Translations under genes and position numbers: made by a program
The notes under the pieces: model-generated
What the model saw: the letters and a program-made list of their open reading frames with translations, nothing else
The model's database searches: none
Told to the model about the DNA's origin: nothing
In this document: positions 33,156 through 41,710 of the stretch, piece after piece
Numbering within the stretch: position 1 is the first letter of the stretch
Layout of the letters: every line of letters begins with the position of its first letter
Origin: JAYVJM01 sp043769275
GTDB taxonomy: Bacteria > Pseudomonadota > Gammaproteobacteria > Pseudomonadales > UBA7239
Direction of reading: 5' to 3'
Length of the DNA stretch: 55,098 nucleotides
Assembly: GCA_043769275.1 (NCBI GenBank)
Contig: JAYVJM010000068.1
Span: 1 to 55,098 of the forward strand

Positions 33156-34892
33156 TCAAGAATGCCCATTGCGGGCAAAGCGCTTTTTACGGCGGTAGGG
33201 GAAAATATCCACAACGTTGCCAGCAAGAATTCGTTCCTGCATATTTCGCCAAAAAACCACACTGTACAAATCACTGTGATATTTCTCAAATGCGCGCCGC
33301 GCCTTTGGGTTACCGCTAAAGAACAAGCGAAACTCCTCTGGAAATACATCAAATGCACCAACGTCATACCACGGCGTGGATGACATGGCCTGCTCATCTG
33401 TTTGTGGCTCTGGAATTTCTCGAAACACGCACTCTGTGAGAAAACAGATTTCATCGTAATCATAAAAAACAACACGGCCATGACGCGTAACACCAAAATT
33501 CTTTAATAGCATGTCGCCCGGAAAAACATTGGCTGCGGCAATTTGCTTGATGGCATTACCGTATTCATCCATTGCGTCTTCAATTTGCTCATCACTGGCT
33601 GTATGTAAATATAAATTGAGCGGTATCATTTTGCGTTCTGCGTACAAATGCAAAATAACCAATTCAGCCCCCTCAAATACCAACTGCGATGGCACAACTC
33701 GCTGCAACTCTTCTAGTAACTCAGAAGAAAAGCGCGCCAAAGGAAAACGGAAATGGGTGTATTCCTGCGTATCTGCCATACGCCCTACACGATCCAAGTG
33801 CGATACAAGGCGATATTTTTCACGCACTGTTTCCGCGCTCATGTCTTTAGGTGGGTCAAATCGATCTTTAATCACCTTAAAAACAATTTCGTAGGAAGGC
33901 AGTGTGAATACGCTCATTACCATGCCCTTAATGCCTGGCGCTATAACAAACAAGTCATCTGACTGCTTTACATGCTGCAAAAAACTACGATAAAACTCTG
34001 TTTTTCCGTGCTTATTTTGGCCAATAGCGTTATATAGCTCTGCAGATGCTTTGTTCGGTAATAGCTGCTGCAAAAAAGACACTATCTGACTAGGTACCGG
34101 TGTCTCCACCATAAAATAAGAGCGAGTAAAGGAAAAAATGATACTGACATCATCACTGTCAAAAATAGCGGTATCAACATAAACGCCGCCACGCTCGTTA
34201 TTAATTAGCGGGATGACAAATGGAATAAATTCACTAGCGTAGGCAATACGACCCACTAAATACGCACCCTTGTTGCGGTAAAAAACAGATTTGAGTATCT
34301 CAATTTGAGTATTCTTACGCTGCATTTTAATAAGAGGAAGCACGCGCTCTTTTACTGCTTTAACAATATTGTCCACGTCACGCTCTGCGTCTTCCATACG
34401 AAAGTTGCAGCTATAACTGGCCATGTAGTCGGCCAAAATACGATGGATAAGCGTGCGCAAGCTGCCCTCTATCGTATAACGATTAAAAATATCCTGCGAA
34501 ATAACAGCAGTCGGGCGCGCATCCGCCACAACAAACATACAGCTGTCATCTATCCGCTGATGATGAAATTGATGACAAAATATCGAGTTAAAAAAAGTTT
34601 CTGCAATTTCCTGATTGTCATGGCCAATCAGCTTTCTAGAAAATATGGGTTTCAGTGCGCGCCAAAATTCAAGCTGCCGAAGATCAGGCCCCGCCATACC
34701 CGACAACTCTACGCTGATTTCCACAACAATTTCTTTGTATAAATCAATACGCTGCGCGGAAAGTTCTTGCACCATGCGCCACTGGGCCTTCTCAAAGAGA
34801 CCACAAGCCGCCTGTGTCATAAGCTGGAAGCATTGAAAATAACGCCCAAAACCAGTAAGAATAAGCTCGGCTGCTCTGGGTAAATTCGACAT
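33156..34892 (-). CDS. aceK: Isocitrate dehydrogenase kinase/phosphatase
   Basis: AceK phosphorylates Icd to divert isocitrate into the glyoxylate shunt and reverses the reaction from the same active site. The 578-residue protein has the normal length. The nucleotide loop is APGIKGMVMSVF near 320, and the catalytic region contains VFPGDMLLKNFGVTRHGRVVFYDYDE around 460-485, including the Asp, Asn and Asp expected of the kinase fold. A basic C-terminus (YRRKKRFARNG) is present. The start has no strong ribosome binding site. The aceA and aceB genes are not adjacent, unlike E. coli. Its target Icd is encoded at 14634-15884. Confidence 0.96.
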   Translation of the reverse strand: MSNLPRAAELILTGFGRYFQCFQLMTQAACGLFEKAQWRMVQELSAQRIDLYKEIVVEISVELSGMAGPDLRQLEFWRALKPIFSRKLIGHDNQEIAETFFNSIFCHQFHHQRIDDSCMFVVADARPTAVISQDIFNRYTIEGSLRTLIHRILADYMASYSCNFRMEDAERDVDNIVKAVKERVLPLIKMQRKNTQIEILKSVFYRNKGAYLVGRIAYASEFIPFVIPLINNERGGVYVDTAIFDSDDVSIIFSFTRSYFMVETPVPSQIVSFLQQLLPNKASAELYNAIGQNKHGKTEFYRSFLQHVKQSDDLFVIAPGIKGMVMSVFTLPSYEIVFKVIKDRFDPPKDMSAETVREKYRLVSHLDRVGRMADTQEYTHFRFPLARFSSELLEELQRVVPSQLVFEGAELVILHLYAERKMIPLNLYLHTASDEQIEDAMDEYGNAIKQIAAANVFPGDMLLKNFGVTRHGRVVFYDYDEICFLTECVFREIPEPQTDEQAMSSTPWYDVGAFDVFPEEFRLFFSGNPKARRAFEKYHSDLYSVVFWRNMQERILAGNVVDIFPYRRKKRFARNGHS

Positions 34893-35076
34893 TTTTTACT
34901 CGCTAGAGAAAAAGTCTGCTACAAAACCACACCAAGGCAACAGCGTAGTAATCGAAAAATAAAATGGCACTTTTAACAACTTTGGTCTATAAAGACATTG
35001 CACAATAAAAAAGCATCAAGGCGCAACATAATAAAAAAACAATCAAATTAGCCATGATACGGAGATATTGACGATC

Positions 35077-35775
35077 ATGAAAAACGTGCATTTATTACCA
35101 GTACAGTTTCGTATTGCAGTTGCAGCGGTGGCATTAGCAACTACTTGTATGGCTCAGGCTAATCTCTTCATTTACAAAGGGCCACGCGGCGAGACCTTGT
35201 TTTCCAACATACAAGAACATCGACGAGGCTATCGCCTTATTAAGGAAAGCAAAACAGAGGACATGGCTGGTCACTTTGCCACGGGGCGTAAACAAAACGC
35301 AGCCAGCAATATAACAATGCTGACGACCACCGGCTCACGCAGCGGCTGGATGACTGGCGGAAGACTGGTCAACACCACTTTGTACGACGACTATATACGC
35401 AAGGCTGCGCGAAAACACGGCGTGGAGCCTGCCTTAGTAAAGGCGGTGATACAGGTAGAATCTAATTTTGATCCATCAGCAGTATCCAGTGCTGGTGCTC
35501 GCGGCCTGATGCAACTCATGCCAGGCACTGCCGCACGCTATGCCTTAGGGCTGTTTGAAATGTTCAGCCCTGAGAACAACATTGATGCTGGCGTGCAACA
35601 TCTGGCTTACTTAGAAACACTTTTTCCGAATAACACGGACTTTGTATTAGCCGCCTACAATGCCGGCGAAAACAATGTCGTGCGCTATAGCGGTATACCA
35701 CCATTCCCAGAAACGGTTAATTATGTGCAAAAAGTAAACCGATCAAAAAAACTTTTTCAATACGCATTTCTCTGA
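35077..35775 (+). CDS. Exported lytic transglycosylase, SLT domain
   Basis: The 232-residue protein has a signal peptide (IAVAAVALATTCMAQA), a short DUF4124-like N-terminal segment (NLFIYKGPRGETLFSN) and a C-terminal lysozyme-like SLT domain (about 110-230). The catalytic Glu is in KAVIQVESNFDPSAVSSAGA, followed by RGLMQLMPGTAARY and AAYNAGENNVVRY. It should cleave peptidoglycan in the periplasm. GGAG lies 12 bases before ATG 35077; a TTG at 35068 is too close to it. Similar small proteins often sit outside operons; this gene stands alone. Confidence 0.9.
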   Translation: MKNVHLLPVQFRIAVAAVALATTCMAQANLFIYKGPRGETLFSNIQEHRRGYRLIKESKTEDMAGHFATGRKQNAASNITMLTTTGSRSGWMTGGRLVNTTLYDDYIRKAARKHGVEPALVKAVIQVESNFDPSAVSSAGARGLMQLMPGTAARYALGLFEMFSPENNIDAGVQHLAYLETLFPNNTDFVLAAYNAGENNVVRYSGIPPFPETVNYVQKVNRSKKLFQYAFL

Positions 35776-35898
35776 TTTTTCCTGCCCATCCGTCGTTTTA
35801 TTTTCGCAAGCGGCATGACAGACACGCAATTATGGACTTAGCTTAACCCTGAGACCTTGCAGCCTTCTGGCTGTAAAGACACAGAGGGAGGATGAGCT

Positions 35899-36310
35899 GT
35901 GGAAACGTCATTCGAGGGCGACCGCCGTCAGCACAAGCGCCGTCAGCACAAGCGCCGTCACCACTTGCGCCGTCAACAATCAGCGCCACGCATTGCGTAG
36001 CGTTGTCATCGCCTACGACCAAAGCACAGGGCAATCGCTTGGCTTAGTGGTCAACTTGTCTCAAGAAGGCATTATGCTAGTAAACAGTAGCCCCTTAAAA
36101 ATTGATCAACACTACGGTATCCGGCTCGATATTGCGGCAGGGGTTCTGGATAGCGGCATCGCCGCGCAAATCCACATGGATGTTGATTGCCTCCGTATCA
36201 GCCCTGCTACGGAATTAACGAATATGTATTGGGGTGGCTGCCAAATCGCCAATATTTCCGAGTTTGCCTTGGCTGTACTACAGCTAGTCATTGATCGCGT
36301 AACAGACTGA
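35899..36310 (+). pseudogene. PilZ-domain (c-di-GMP-binding) gene broken by a frameshift
   Basis: A GTG at 35899 with GGAGG 7 bases upstream starts a frame (METSFEGDRRQHK, ending QQSAPRIA) that stops at TAG 35998. The +1 frame continues from about 35993 as LRSVVIAYDQSTGQSLGLV and so on to 36310. Joined, they read PRIALRSVV, with the RxxxR motif of PilZ, followed by NLSQEG at the DxSxxG position. The break therefore falls inside the c-di-GMP-binding motif. The downstream frame alone has no ribosome binding site. Loss of one copy of a TTGCG tandem at 35993 would explain it. A sequencing error or programmed shift is possible. Confidence 0.65.
35923..35982 (+). repeat. 15-base tandem repeat, four copies, in the PilZ gene
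   Basis: CGCCGTCAGCACAAG occurs twice exactly (35923-35937 and 35938-35952). A third copy has three changes (35953-35967) and a fourth is more diverged (35968-35982). The unit is five codons, so the reading frame is kept and encodes RRQHK repeats at the basic N-terminus. Copy-number change by slippage is plausible. It lies just upstream of the frameshift. Confidence 0.9.
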
Positions 36311-36377
36311 TCCACATCACAGCCGAAAACCCTCTACCCTAACGCAGAAGGCTTTGGGCTTTGGGCTCAGCGCAGCA

Positions 36378-36929
36378 TCAGTGACTTTTCTCTATTAAGT
36401 GTTCGTGTTTTTCGACCTGAGTTTTTCCCCACGATGAAACATCCGCCACCGTGTTGCGTGACCAGCTTTCTAATACCAAGACACGCGGCACCAATATGGA
36501 TTGCTGCCACCATGCATCTTGCTTCACCGGCACAAACGAAGGCACAAAAATAAGTAAAGCCAGCACAATTAGCACGCCGCGACATACGCCAAACAGCATC
36601 CCTAGCAGCCTATCTGTACCGGACAAACCCGTCATGCGTACGAGCTGCCCCACTATATAATTCACTAATGCCCCTAAAATCAACATGCTCACAAACAGCA
36701 GCGCAAATGCGGCAAAATAGCGCAGAGAAGGCGTAGAAATAGAGTCGGTAAATACTATGGCCAGCTTATCGCTAAGGGAAAATGCGACCGCAAAAGCTGC
36801 AGCCCATACCAACAAAGAAAGAGCCTCTTTCACCAATCCTCGTGTTACGCTAATTAAGGTCGACAGCCCAACCACCGCGACAATCGTCCAATCTGCCCAA
36901 TTAAAATAGGTTTGATCCAATAGGCTCAT
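36378..36929 (-). CDS. cvpA: CvpA-family membrane protein
   Basis: The 183-residue inner-membrane protein has four hydrophobic segments (about 13-32, 36-56, 70-90 and 103-128) and matches CvpA, needed for colicin V export in E. coli and linked to envelope homeostasis. Typical parts are NWADWTIVAVVGLSTLISVTRG near the start and GTDRLLGMLFGVCRGVLIVLALL. It follows the SPOR-domain gene after 6 bases, the usual order. The purF gene that normally follows cvpA is not present downstream. Confidence 0.92.
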   Translation of the reverse strand: MSLLDQTYFNWADWTIVAVVGLSTLISVTRGLVKEALSLLVWAAAFAVAFSLSDKLAIVFTDSISTPSLRYFAAFALLFVSMLILGALVNYIVGQLVRMTGLSGTDRLLGMLFGVCRGVLIVLALLIFVPSFVPVKQDAWWQQSILVPRVLVLESWSRNTVADVSSWGKTQVEKHEHLIEKSH

Positions 36930-36935
36930 CTCGCG

Positions 36936-37505
36936 CTACCTCGATGCAAAAGGCACGACCATTGTGTGTAACCCCATATTTTTATCTAGGCTCTGCTTGA
37001 TTTGATTAGCTGCAATTTTATCCAATTTTGGGCCAACAAAGACCCGTATAACGCGTTCTTGTGCAGCACTGCCCATAATAGAAAAACTGCGATAACCCTT
37101 TTGCTTTAACCGCTCTACTAAAATATCCGCTTCGTGCTTATCTGACAGGCTTGCAACTTGCACTAGCCACGCTTGAGGAATGCCATAGGCATCCAGCTCA
37201 CCACTTGAATTTGATGAAGCGCTTGCAGCGACTCCCTTTTCTTCTGCTCCGGCATCCACAAGTGCCGATTGATCGGTATCGAGCTTGTACAAATGAGACA
37301 CAAGCACGGGTGCCTGTTCACGTGCGGGAGGAGCCCGCACAGCAGCGCCTGTTTTTATGTCCGGCATTGCTGGACGTACGGGAATGGGCTCTGGTATTTG
37401 CACAGACACGACATTTTTTCCATCAAAAACCACCGGCAATACAATAACGGCCAAAGCCGTAAGCACCGCAATCCCCGCAAAACGCTGTTTGACACCATAT
37501 TCCAA
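36936..37505 (-). CDS. SPOR-domain protein, DedD-like
   Basis: The 189-residue protein begins YGVKQRFAGIAVLTALAVIVLPVVFDG, a short cytoplasmic start and one membrane helix as in DedD. A Pro/Ala-rich linker follows (about 35-105), then a C-terminal SPOR domain (about 112-187, with WLVQVASLSDKHEADILVERL and RVFVGP) that binds denuded septal peptidoglycan. A role in cell division is inferred from the family. The start codon appears to be TTG 37505, with AAGGTGG 8 bases upstream; no better ATG is in frame. It precedes cvpA, as dedD does in E. coli. Confidence 0.87.
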   Translation of the reverse strand: MEYGVKQRFAGIAVLTALAVIVLPVVFDGKNVVSVQIPEPIPVRPAMPDIKTGAAVRAPPAREQAPVLVSHLYKLDTDQSALVDAGAEEKGVAASASSNSSGELDAYGIPQAWLVQVASLSDKHEADILVERLKQKGYRSFSIMGSAAQERVIRVFVGPKLDKIAANQIKQSLDKNMGLHTMVVPFASR

Positions 37506-37632
37506 AAGAATTCCACCTTGTTGAGCAGTATTATGAATTCTATCTGTTTAGCGCTCTGATGACGAACAGGCTTTCATGTTCACTGGGTGCGCTGACAAAG
37601 AATAGAACTCGCCAGCAGGCTACACTGCACAG

Positions 37633-38616
37633 ATGCACACGTTTACTCATCTAAAAGCGGCATTTAGGCCGCTAACTTTTGATCCCGCGCTAGACATCAC
37701 GCCAGCGCAAGCGCGAGACTATAGAGCATTTTATAGCCTAGGTGGGCTGCCTGGGCATCAACACATTGGCTGGCTGAATCATGATGGCCTACGACTGGCT
37801 ACGCAGTACTGGCTGCCGCAAAACACAAACATAAAAACAGTACGCGGGACAATAGTAATAGCGCACGGCTATTACGATCACATTGGCCTCTATGGTCACC
37901 TTTTGCACTACTGGCTGGCGCGAGACTACGCAGTGATCGGCATGGACATGCCAGGCCACGGGCTTTCGGACGGCTCACCCGCCGCCATTGGCAATTTTGA
38001 TGAGTACGGGAATTCGCTGGCGACTCTTCTTCAGTCAGCGCAAGCCTTCTTGCCGCAGCCGTGGACTGGTGTTGGACAGAGTATGGGCTGTGCTGTGTTA
38101 ATGAACTATTTAATGCGCCGCAGTTGCATCAACCCGTTTTGCCGTTTGATTTTTTTTGCACCCTTGCTGCGCCCTTATCACTGGGCAATTAGCGGGCGCT
38201 GGATCTATTTTTTACTACACCGTTTTATCATTAGCATTCCACGTCGTCTTAGCGTCAACTCTGGGGATGCCGATTTTGTACGTTTTGTAAGCACACAAGA
38301 CCCTCTGCAATCACGCCGACTAAATGTTGCATGGGTAGGTGCTATGAAAAATTGGCTCGACCATTTCGCGCAGCAGCCGGTGCTCAACGCGCCCACGCTG
38401 ATTATTCAGGGCGAACAGGACAATACCGTCGACTGGCGTTACAACATCCCACATATTACTCAAAAGCTCTCGCAGTCTGAGGTGCATTATCTGCGCAGGG
38501 CGCACCATCATCTTGTGAATGAAAGCGAGGTCTTACGCTCGCGCTTATGGGCAACAGTTGACCGCTATTGTGAACATCCTGACAGGCGAATTCCATCGCG
38601 TGGCGATAGCGATTAG
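37633..38616 (+). CDS. Alpha/beta hydrolase, lysophospholipase-like (serine aminopeptidase S33 type)
   Basis: The 327-residue protein has the hydrolase_4 pattern: GTIVIAHGYYDHIGLYGHLLHYW near 75-97, VIGMDMPGHGLSDG around 106, and the nucleophile elbow GVGQSMGCAV around 148-157. Triad partners are probably Asp in IIQGEQDNTVDW and His in RRAHHHLVNE. This resembles monoglyceride lipases or lysophospholipase L2. No signal peptide is seen. The ATG has only a distant AGG upstream, so the start is moderately certain. Its TAG stop overlaps the lexA stop on the other strand. Confidence 0.85.
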   Translation: MHTFTHLKAAFRPLTFDPALDITPAQARDYRAFYSLGGLPGHQHIGWLNHDGLRLATQYWLPQNTNIKTVRGTIVIAHGYYDHIGLYGHLLHYWLARDYAVIGMDMPGHGLSDGSPAAIGNFDEYGNSLATLLQSAQAFLPQPWTGVGQSMGCAVLMNYLMRRSCINPFCRLIFFAPLLRPYHWAISGRWIYFLLHRFIISIPRRLSVNSGDADFVRFVSTQDPLQSRRLNVAWVGAMKNWLDHFAQQPVLNAPTLIIQGEQDNTVDWRYNIPHITQKLSQSEVHYLRRAHHHLVNESEVLRSRLWATVDRYCEHPDRRIPSRGDSD

Positions 38617-39230
38617 CGTCGTATTATGCCAACGCTAATCCCTTCAATTTCACAAGACTGTTCACGTAAATCGACATGAATGGGCGCGTAACTCTCGTTT
38701 TCCGGCAACAATTCCAACTGATAACGACTGCGCCCGCGCCGTAAACGCTTGACTGTCACATCATTACCTAAACGTGCCACCACTATTGTGCCATTGGATA
38801 TATCTGCACCGTTGGTCTTGTGAACTGCCAGCAAGTCGCCATCGAGAATGCCTGCGTTTTTCATGCTGTCTCCTCGTACCCGCAAAAAATAGTCCACCGA
38901 CGGATGAAAAAAATGCGCAGGAATAGCGCAGTAATCTTCAATATGTTGTTCTGCCAAAATTGGGTTGCCTGCTGCAACATGACCCACCACCGGTATGCCT
39001 TCTTGCTGCTCGTTCTGCTGTTCAATTAAGCGGATGCCGCGTGACGTTCCCGCCACCATTTCAATAGCACCTTTACGTGCGAGAGCTTTCAAATGCTCTT
39101 CGGCGGCATTGGCCGATTTAAAGCCTAATTGAACGGCAATATCTGCGCGTGTAGGCGGGTAACCGGTTGCCTGAATGTGATCACGGATAAGCTGCAAAAC
39201 TTGTTGTTGACGCTGCGTAAGCTCTTGCAT
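38613..39230 (-). CDS. lexA: LexA SOS repressor
   Basis: LexA represses DNA-damage genes and cleaves itself when RecA filaments form. The 205-residue protein has a winged helix DNA-binding domain (1-70, LTQRQQQVLQLIRDHIQATG) and a peptidase S24 domain. The scissile bond is Ala87-Gly88 in VGHVAAGNP, and the catalytic pair is Ser122 in RGDSMKNAGI and about Lys161 in DVTVKRL. Two SOS boxes lie just upstream, so it should autoregulate. The sulA-like gene that often follows lexA in pseudomonads is absent; downstream is a convergent hydrolase. Confidence 0.97.
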   Translation of the reverse strand: MQELTQRQQQVLQLIRDHIQATGYPPTRADIAVQLGFKSANAAEEHLKALARKGAIEMVAGTSRGIRLIEQQNEQQEGIPVVGHVAAGNPILAEQHIEDYCAIPAHFFHPSVDYFLRVRGDSMKNAGILDGDLLAVHKTNGADISNGTIVVARLGNDVTVKRLRRGRSRYQLELLPENESYAPIHVDLREQSCEIEGISVGIIRR

Positions 39231-39238
39231 AACAAACC

Positions 39239-39254
39239 CTGTTTATAGATACAG
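39239..39254. promoter_or_regulatory. LexA box 1 upstream of lexA
   Basis: CTGTTTATAGATACAG matches the gammaproteobacterial SOS box pattern CTGT-N8-ACAG. It lies 8 bases upstream of the lexA start codon and could block promoter or early elongation. Confidence 0.93.
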
Positions 39255-39255
39255 C

Positions 39256-39271
39256 CTGTTATTGTATACAG
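39256..39271. promoter_or_regulatory. LexA box 2 upstream of lexA
   Basis: CTGTTATTGTATACAG also fits CTGT-N8-ACAG. It is separated from box 1 by a single base, closer than the two boxes of E. coli lexA as I recall them, so two LexA dimers may bind side by side. It might also affect the divergent LOG-family gene that starts at 39344. Confidence 0.92.
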
Positions 39272-39343
39272 CATTGGAATCATAGCAAGAGCTACGCTAA
39301 GGTAAAAGCGGACACAGGTCTAAATAACCCATAAGGCGGCAGC

Positions 39344-40003
39344 ATGGATAATTCGAAAATGGCAGAAGCGTGGCGTGTGCTGCGTATTCAATCAGAGCTG
39401 GTCGATGGCATTGAGCAACTTATAAAACTAGGACCGGCAGTCACTGTGTTTGGCAGTGCGCGTCTGCCACAAAAAGATAAATATTACGAAGATGCTTGTC
39501 GCCTCGGGCAATTGTTGAGTGAAGCAGGGTTGGCAGTTATTACAGGGGGAGGCCCTGGCATTATGGAAGCGGCTAATCGCGGTGCCTATGAACAAGGAGG
39601 GCGCTCGGTGGGCTTAAACATCACCTTGCCTCATGAGGGTGCCAATAGCTATCAAACGCTCACTTTGTCATTTCGCTATTTCTTTGTACGTAAGCTGATG
39701 TTTGTCAAACATGCTGTCGGTTTTGTCATCTACCCGGGCGGCTTTGGCACCATGGATGAACTGTTCGAGGCACTCACATTGGTGCAAACCGGCAAAGCAG
39801 CTAAGTTTCCTATTGTTCTGGTGGGGCGTGATTATTGGAGCGGCTTGATCGACTGGCTTCAAAACACCATGCAAGCATCCGGTTGTGTGTCTGCGTCTGA
39901 ATTGTCTTTGTTTCAACTGGTAGATGATGCCGACTCAGCGGCAAAAATCATTATTGACCGACACCGCGCTCACCCAGACATTATGGGCGGACGAGGGTTT
40001 TAA
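39344..40003 (+). CDS. LOG-family (TIGR00730) Rossmann-fold protein
   Basis: The 219-residue protein carries both LOG motifs: GGGPGIMEAANRGA around 66-79 and PGGFGTMDELFEAL around 132-145. Family members cleave nucleoside 5'-monophosphates, some acting as cytokinin-activating phosphoribohydrolases. In bacteria the physiological substrate is often unknown. AAGGCGG lies 5 bases before the ATG. It diverges from lexA and is followed by the nagZ operon. SOS control through the shared promoter region is possible but untested. Confidence 0.9.
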   Translation: MDNSKMAEAWRVLRIQSELVDGIEQLIKLGPAVTVFGSARLPQKDKYYEDACRLGQLLSEAGLAVITGGGPGIMEAANRGAYEQGGRSVGLNITLPHEGANSYQTLTLSFRYFFVRKLMFVKHAVGFVIYPGGFGTMDELFEALTLVQTGKAAKFPIVLVGRDYWSGLIDWLQNTMQASGCVSASELSLFQLVDDADSAAKIIIDRHRAHPDIMGGRGF

Positions 40004-40094
40004 TTGCCCGATTAGCTCGCCGGTCATTGAAGCTCATTTTTTGCGCATGTATATTGCCTGCCCCTTTCCATAAATTTTTTCAGAGGCTGCGCCA

Positions 40095-41132
40095 ATGGCA
40101 CTAGGGCCGGTAATTGTAGATGTGGCAGGGCTTGTGCTCACGCCAGAGGATGAAATATTGCTGGCGGAGCCGTGGGTCGGCGGCATCATTTTATTTGCAC
40201 GGAACTATCAATCACCCCAGCAGCTATGCGAGCTGGTGCACGCGATACGCCGTGTACGCGCAGAGCTATTGATCTGTGTCGATCAAGAAGGCGGCAGAGT
40301 ACAACGATTTAAAGAGGGCTTTACCACGCTTCCCCCCATGGCGGCTATCGGTGCAGTTTATCAACGCAATGCCGCAGAGGGTCTGCGCCTAGCGCAGGCA
40401 TGTGGTTGGCTGATGGCCGCTGAGGTGCGCGCCTGCGGTGTAGATTTAAGTTTCGCGCCTGTGCTAGATTTAGATGATCATCACTGTACCGTCATCGCCA
40501 ACCGTTCATTTTCTCCCAATCCAACGATTGCCAGCCTGCTAAGCGAAGCCTTTATTGACGGCATGCACCAAGCTGGTATGTGTGCCACTGGCAAACATTT
40601 TCCGGGTCACGGCGCAGTGACAGGAGATAGCCATCATGAAACGCCCACCGACACGCGCGCGCTGACAGAAATTTTGGTGCTCGATGTCGAGCCTTATCGT
40701 TTTCTTTGCAGCCTTGGCAAGCTAGATGCTGTGATGCCAGCACATGTTGTGTATAGCGCCGTCGATAAAAACACGGCCGGCTTTTCGCCTTTTTGGCTTA
40801 AGCAAGTTCTGAAAGAACAATTGTCTTTTGATGGCGTTATTTTTAGCGATGACCTCACCATGCAGGGCGCGGCCATTATTGCAGATATGGGCGAACGGGC
40901 GCATGTAGCTTTAGCCGCCGGTTGCACCGCGCTGCTGGTGTGCAATCAACGCGATGCCCAGTTGACTGTTATCGAAGCGTTGCGCGGAAGCAACTTATCG
41001 CCCGACAGCAATTTGCAGAAACTAAAACGTCCTTTCAACCAGCAAAATTTAGAGCAGGTACGGGCATCAGCCAAATGGCGCGAATGTTTTGCGCAATTAG
41101 AAAGTATTCACGACAAGAGTAGCTGTTTATGA
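40095..41132 (+). CDS. nagZ: Beta-N-acetylhexosaminidase (GH3, NagZ)
   Basis: NagZ removes N-acetylglucosamine from anhydro-muropeptides in cytoplasmic peptidoglycan recycling. The 345-residue protein has VDQEGGRVQRFKEGFT near 58, ATGKHFPGHGAVTGDSHHETP around 157-177 with the conserved catalytic His loop, and FSDDLTMQGA, which holds the nucleophile Asp. AGAGG precedes the ATG by 7 bases. It overlaps the next gene in ATGA. The order nagZ then a purine phosphorylase near lexA is also found in Pseudomonas. Released products could affect beta-lactamase induction where AmpR exists. Confidence 0.94.
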   Translation: MALGPVIVDVAGLVLTPEDEILLAEPWVGGIILFARNYQSPQQLCELVHAIRRVRAELLICVDQEGGRVQRFKEGFTTLPPMAAIGAVYQRNAAEGLRLAQACGWLMAAEVRACGVDLSFAPVLDLDDHHCTVIANRSFSPNPTIASLLSEAFIDGMHQAGMCATGKHFPGHGAVTGDSHHETPTDTRALTEILVLDVEPYRFLCSLGKLDAVMPAHVVYSAVDKNTAGFSPFWLKQVLKEQLSFDGVIFSDDLTMQGAAIIADMGERAHVALAAGCTALLVCNQRDAQLTVIEALRGSNLSPDSNLQKLKRPFNQQNLEQVRASAKWRECFAQLESIHDKSSCL

Positions 41133-41686
41133 GTGTTGAATTAGATGAAGTAGACAAAATTTATCGCGAAGCCGATTGCCTCTTTAATCGAGAGCAAGTC
41201 AATGAAGCCATTGCCGTCATGGGCAAAAACATAACGGCAGCCTTAAAAGACACGAATCCTCTTGTACTGTGCTTAATGAATGGCGGCCTTGTAATCGGTG
41301 GAAGGCTGTTGACGCTACTCGATTTCCCGCTACAGCTCGATTACATACACGCCACACGCTACTGCAATAGCACAACGGGGTTTGGCTTGGAGTGGATCGT
41401 TAAGCCACGCCATGAACTCACTGGGCGCACAGTATTGGTTGTCGACGACATTCTGGACGAAGGCATTACCCTGCACGAAGTCTTAGATTTCTGCCGTGCG
41501 CAGAATGCCAGCGCGGTTTACAGTGCGGTATTGGTGGAAAAAGTCCACTCTCGTCGCTCGCCGCCGGATATCAATGCAGATTTTATCGGGCTGAAAGTAC
41601 CAGACCGCTACGTATTTGGTTACGGAATGGATTACAAGGCCTACTTGCGCAATGCGCCGGGCATTTACGCTGTAGCGGGCACCTAA
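41129..41686 (+). CDS. Hypoxanthine/guanine phosphoribosyltransferase
   Basis: The 185-residue type I phosphoribosyltransferase has the PRPP-binding motif VLVVDDILDEGITLHE around 101-116 and a conserved VPDRYVFGYGMDYKAYLRN near the C-terminus, typical of hypoxanthine/guanine enzymes. It should salvage purine bases to nucleotides. It starts within the nagZ stop (ATGA) and lies 24 bases before a methylthio-purine phosphorylase, which releases such bases. This makes a plausible salvage unit: the phosphorylase frees hypoxanthine or adenine, and this enzyme recaptures it. Confidence 0.9.
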   Translation: MSVELDEVDKIYREADCLFNREQVNEAIAVMGKNITAALKDTNPLVLCLMNGGLVIGGRLLTLLDFPLQLDYIHATRYCNSTTGFGLEWIVKPRHELTGRTVLVVDDILDEGITLHEVLDFCRAQNASAVYSAVLVEKVHSRRSPPDINADFIGLKVPDRYVFGYGMDYKAYLRNAPGIYAVAGT

Positions 41687-41710
41687 TTTATTTAATACAC
41701 GAGATCACGC

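Noticed and set aside
35848..35891. Possible c-di-GMP riboswitch upstream of the PilZ gene
   Set aside because: A small hairpin is present but the conserved GEMM elements as I know them are not.
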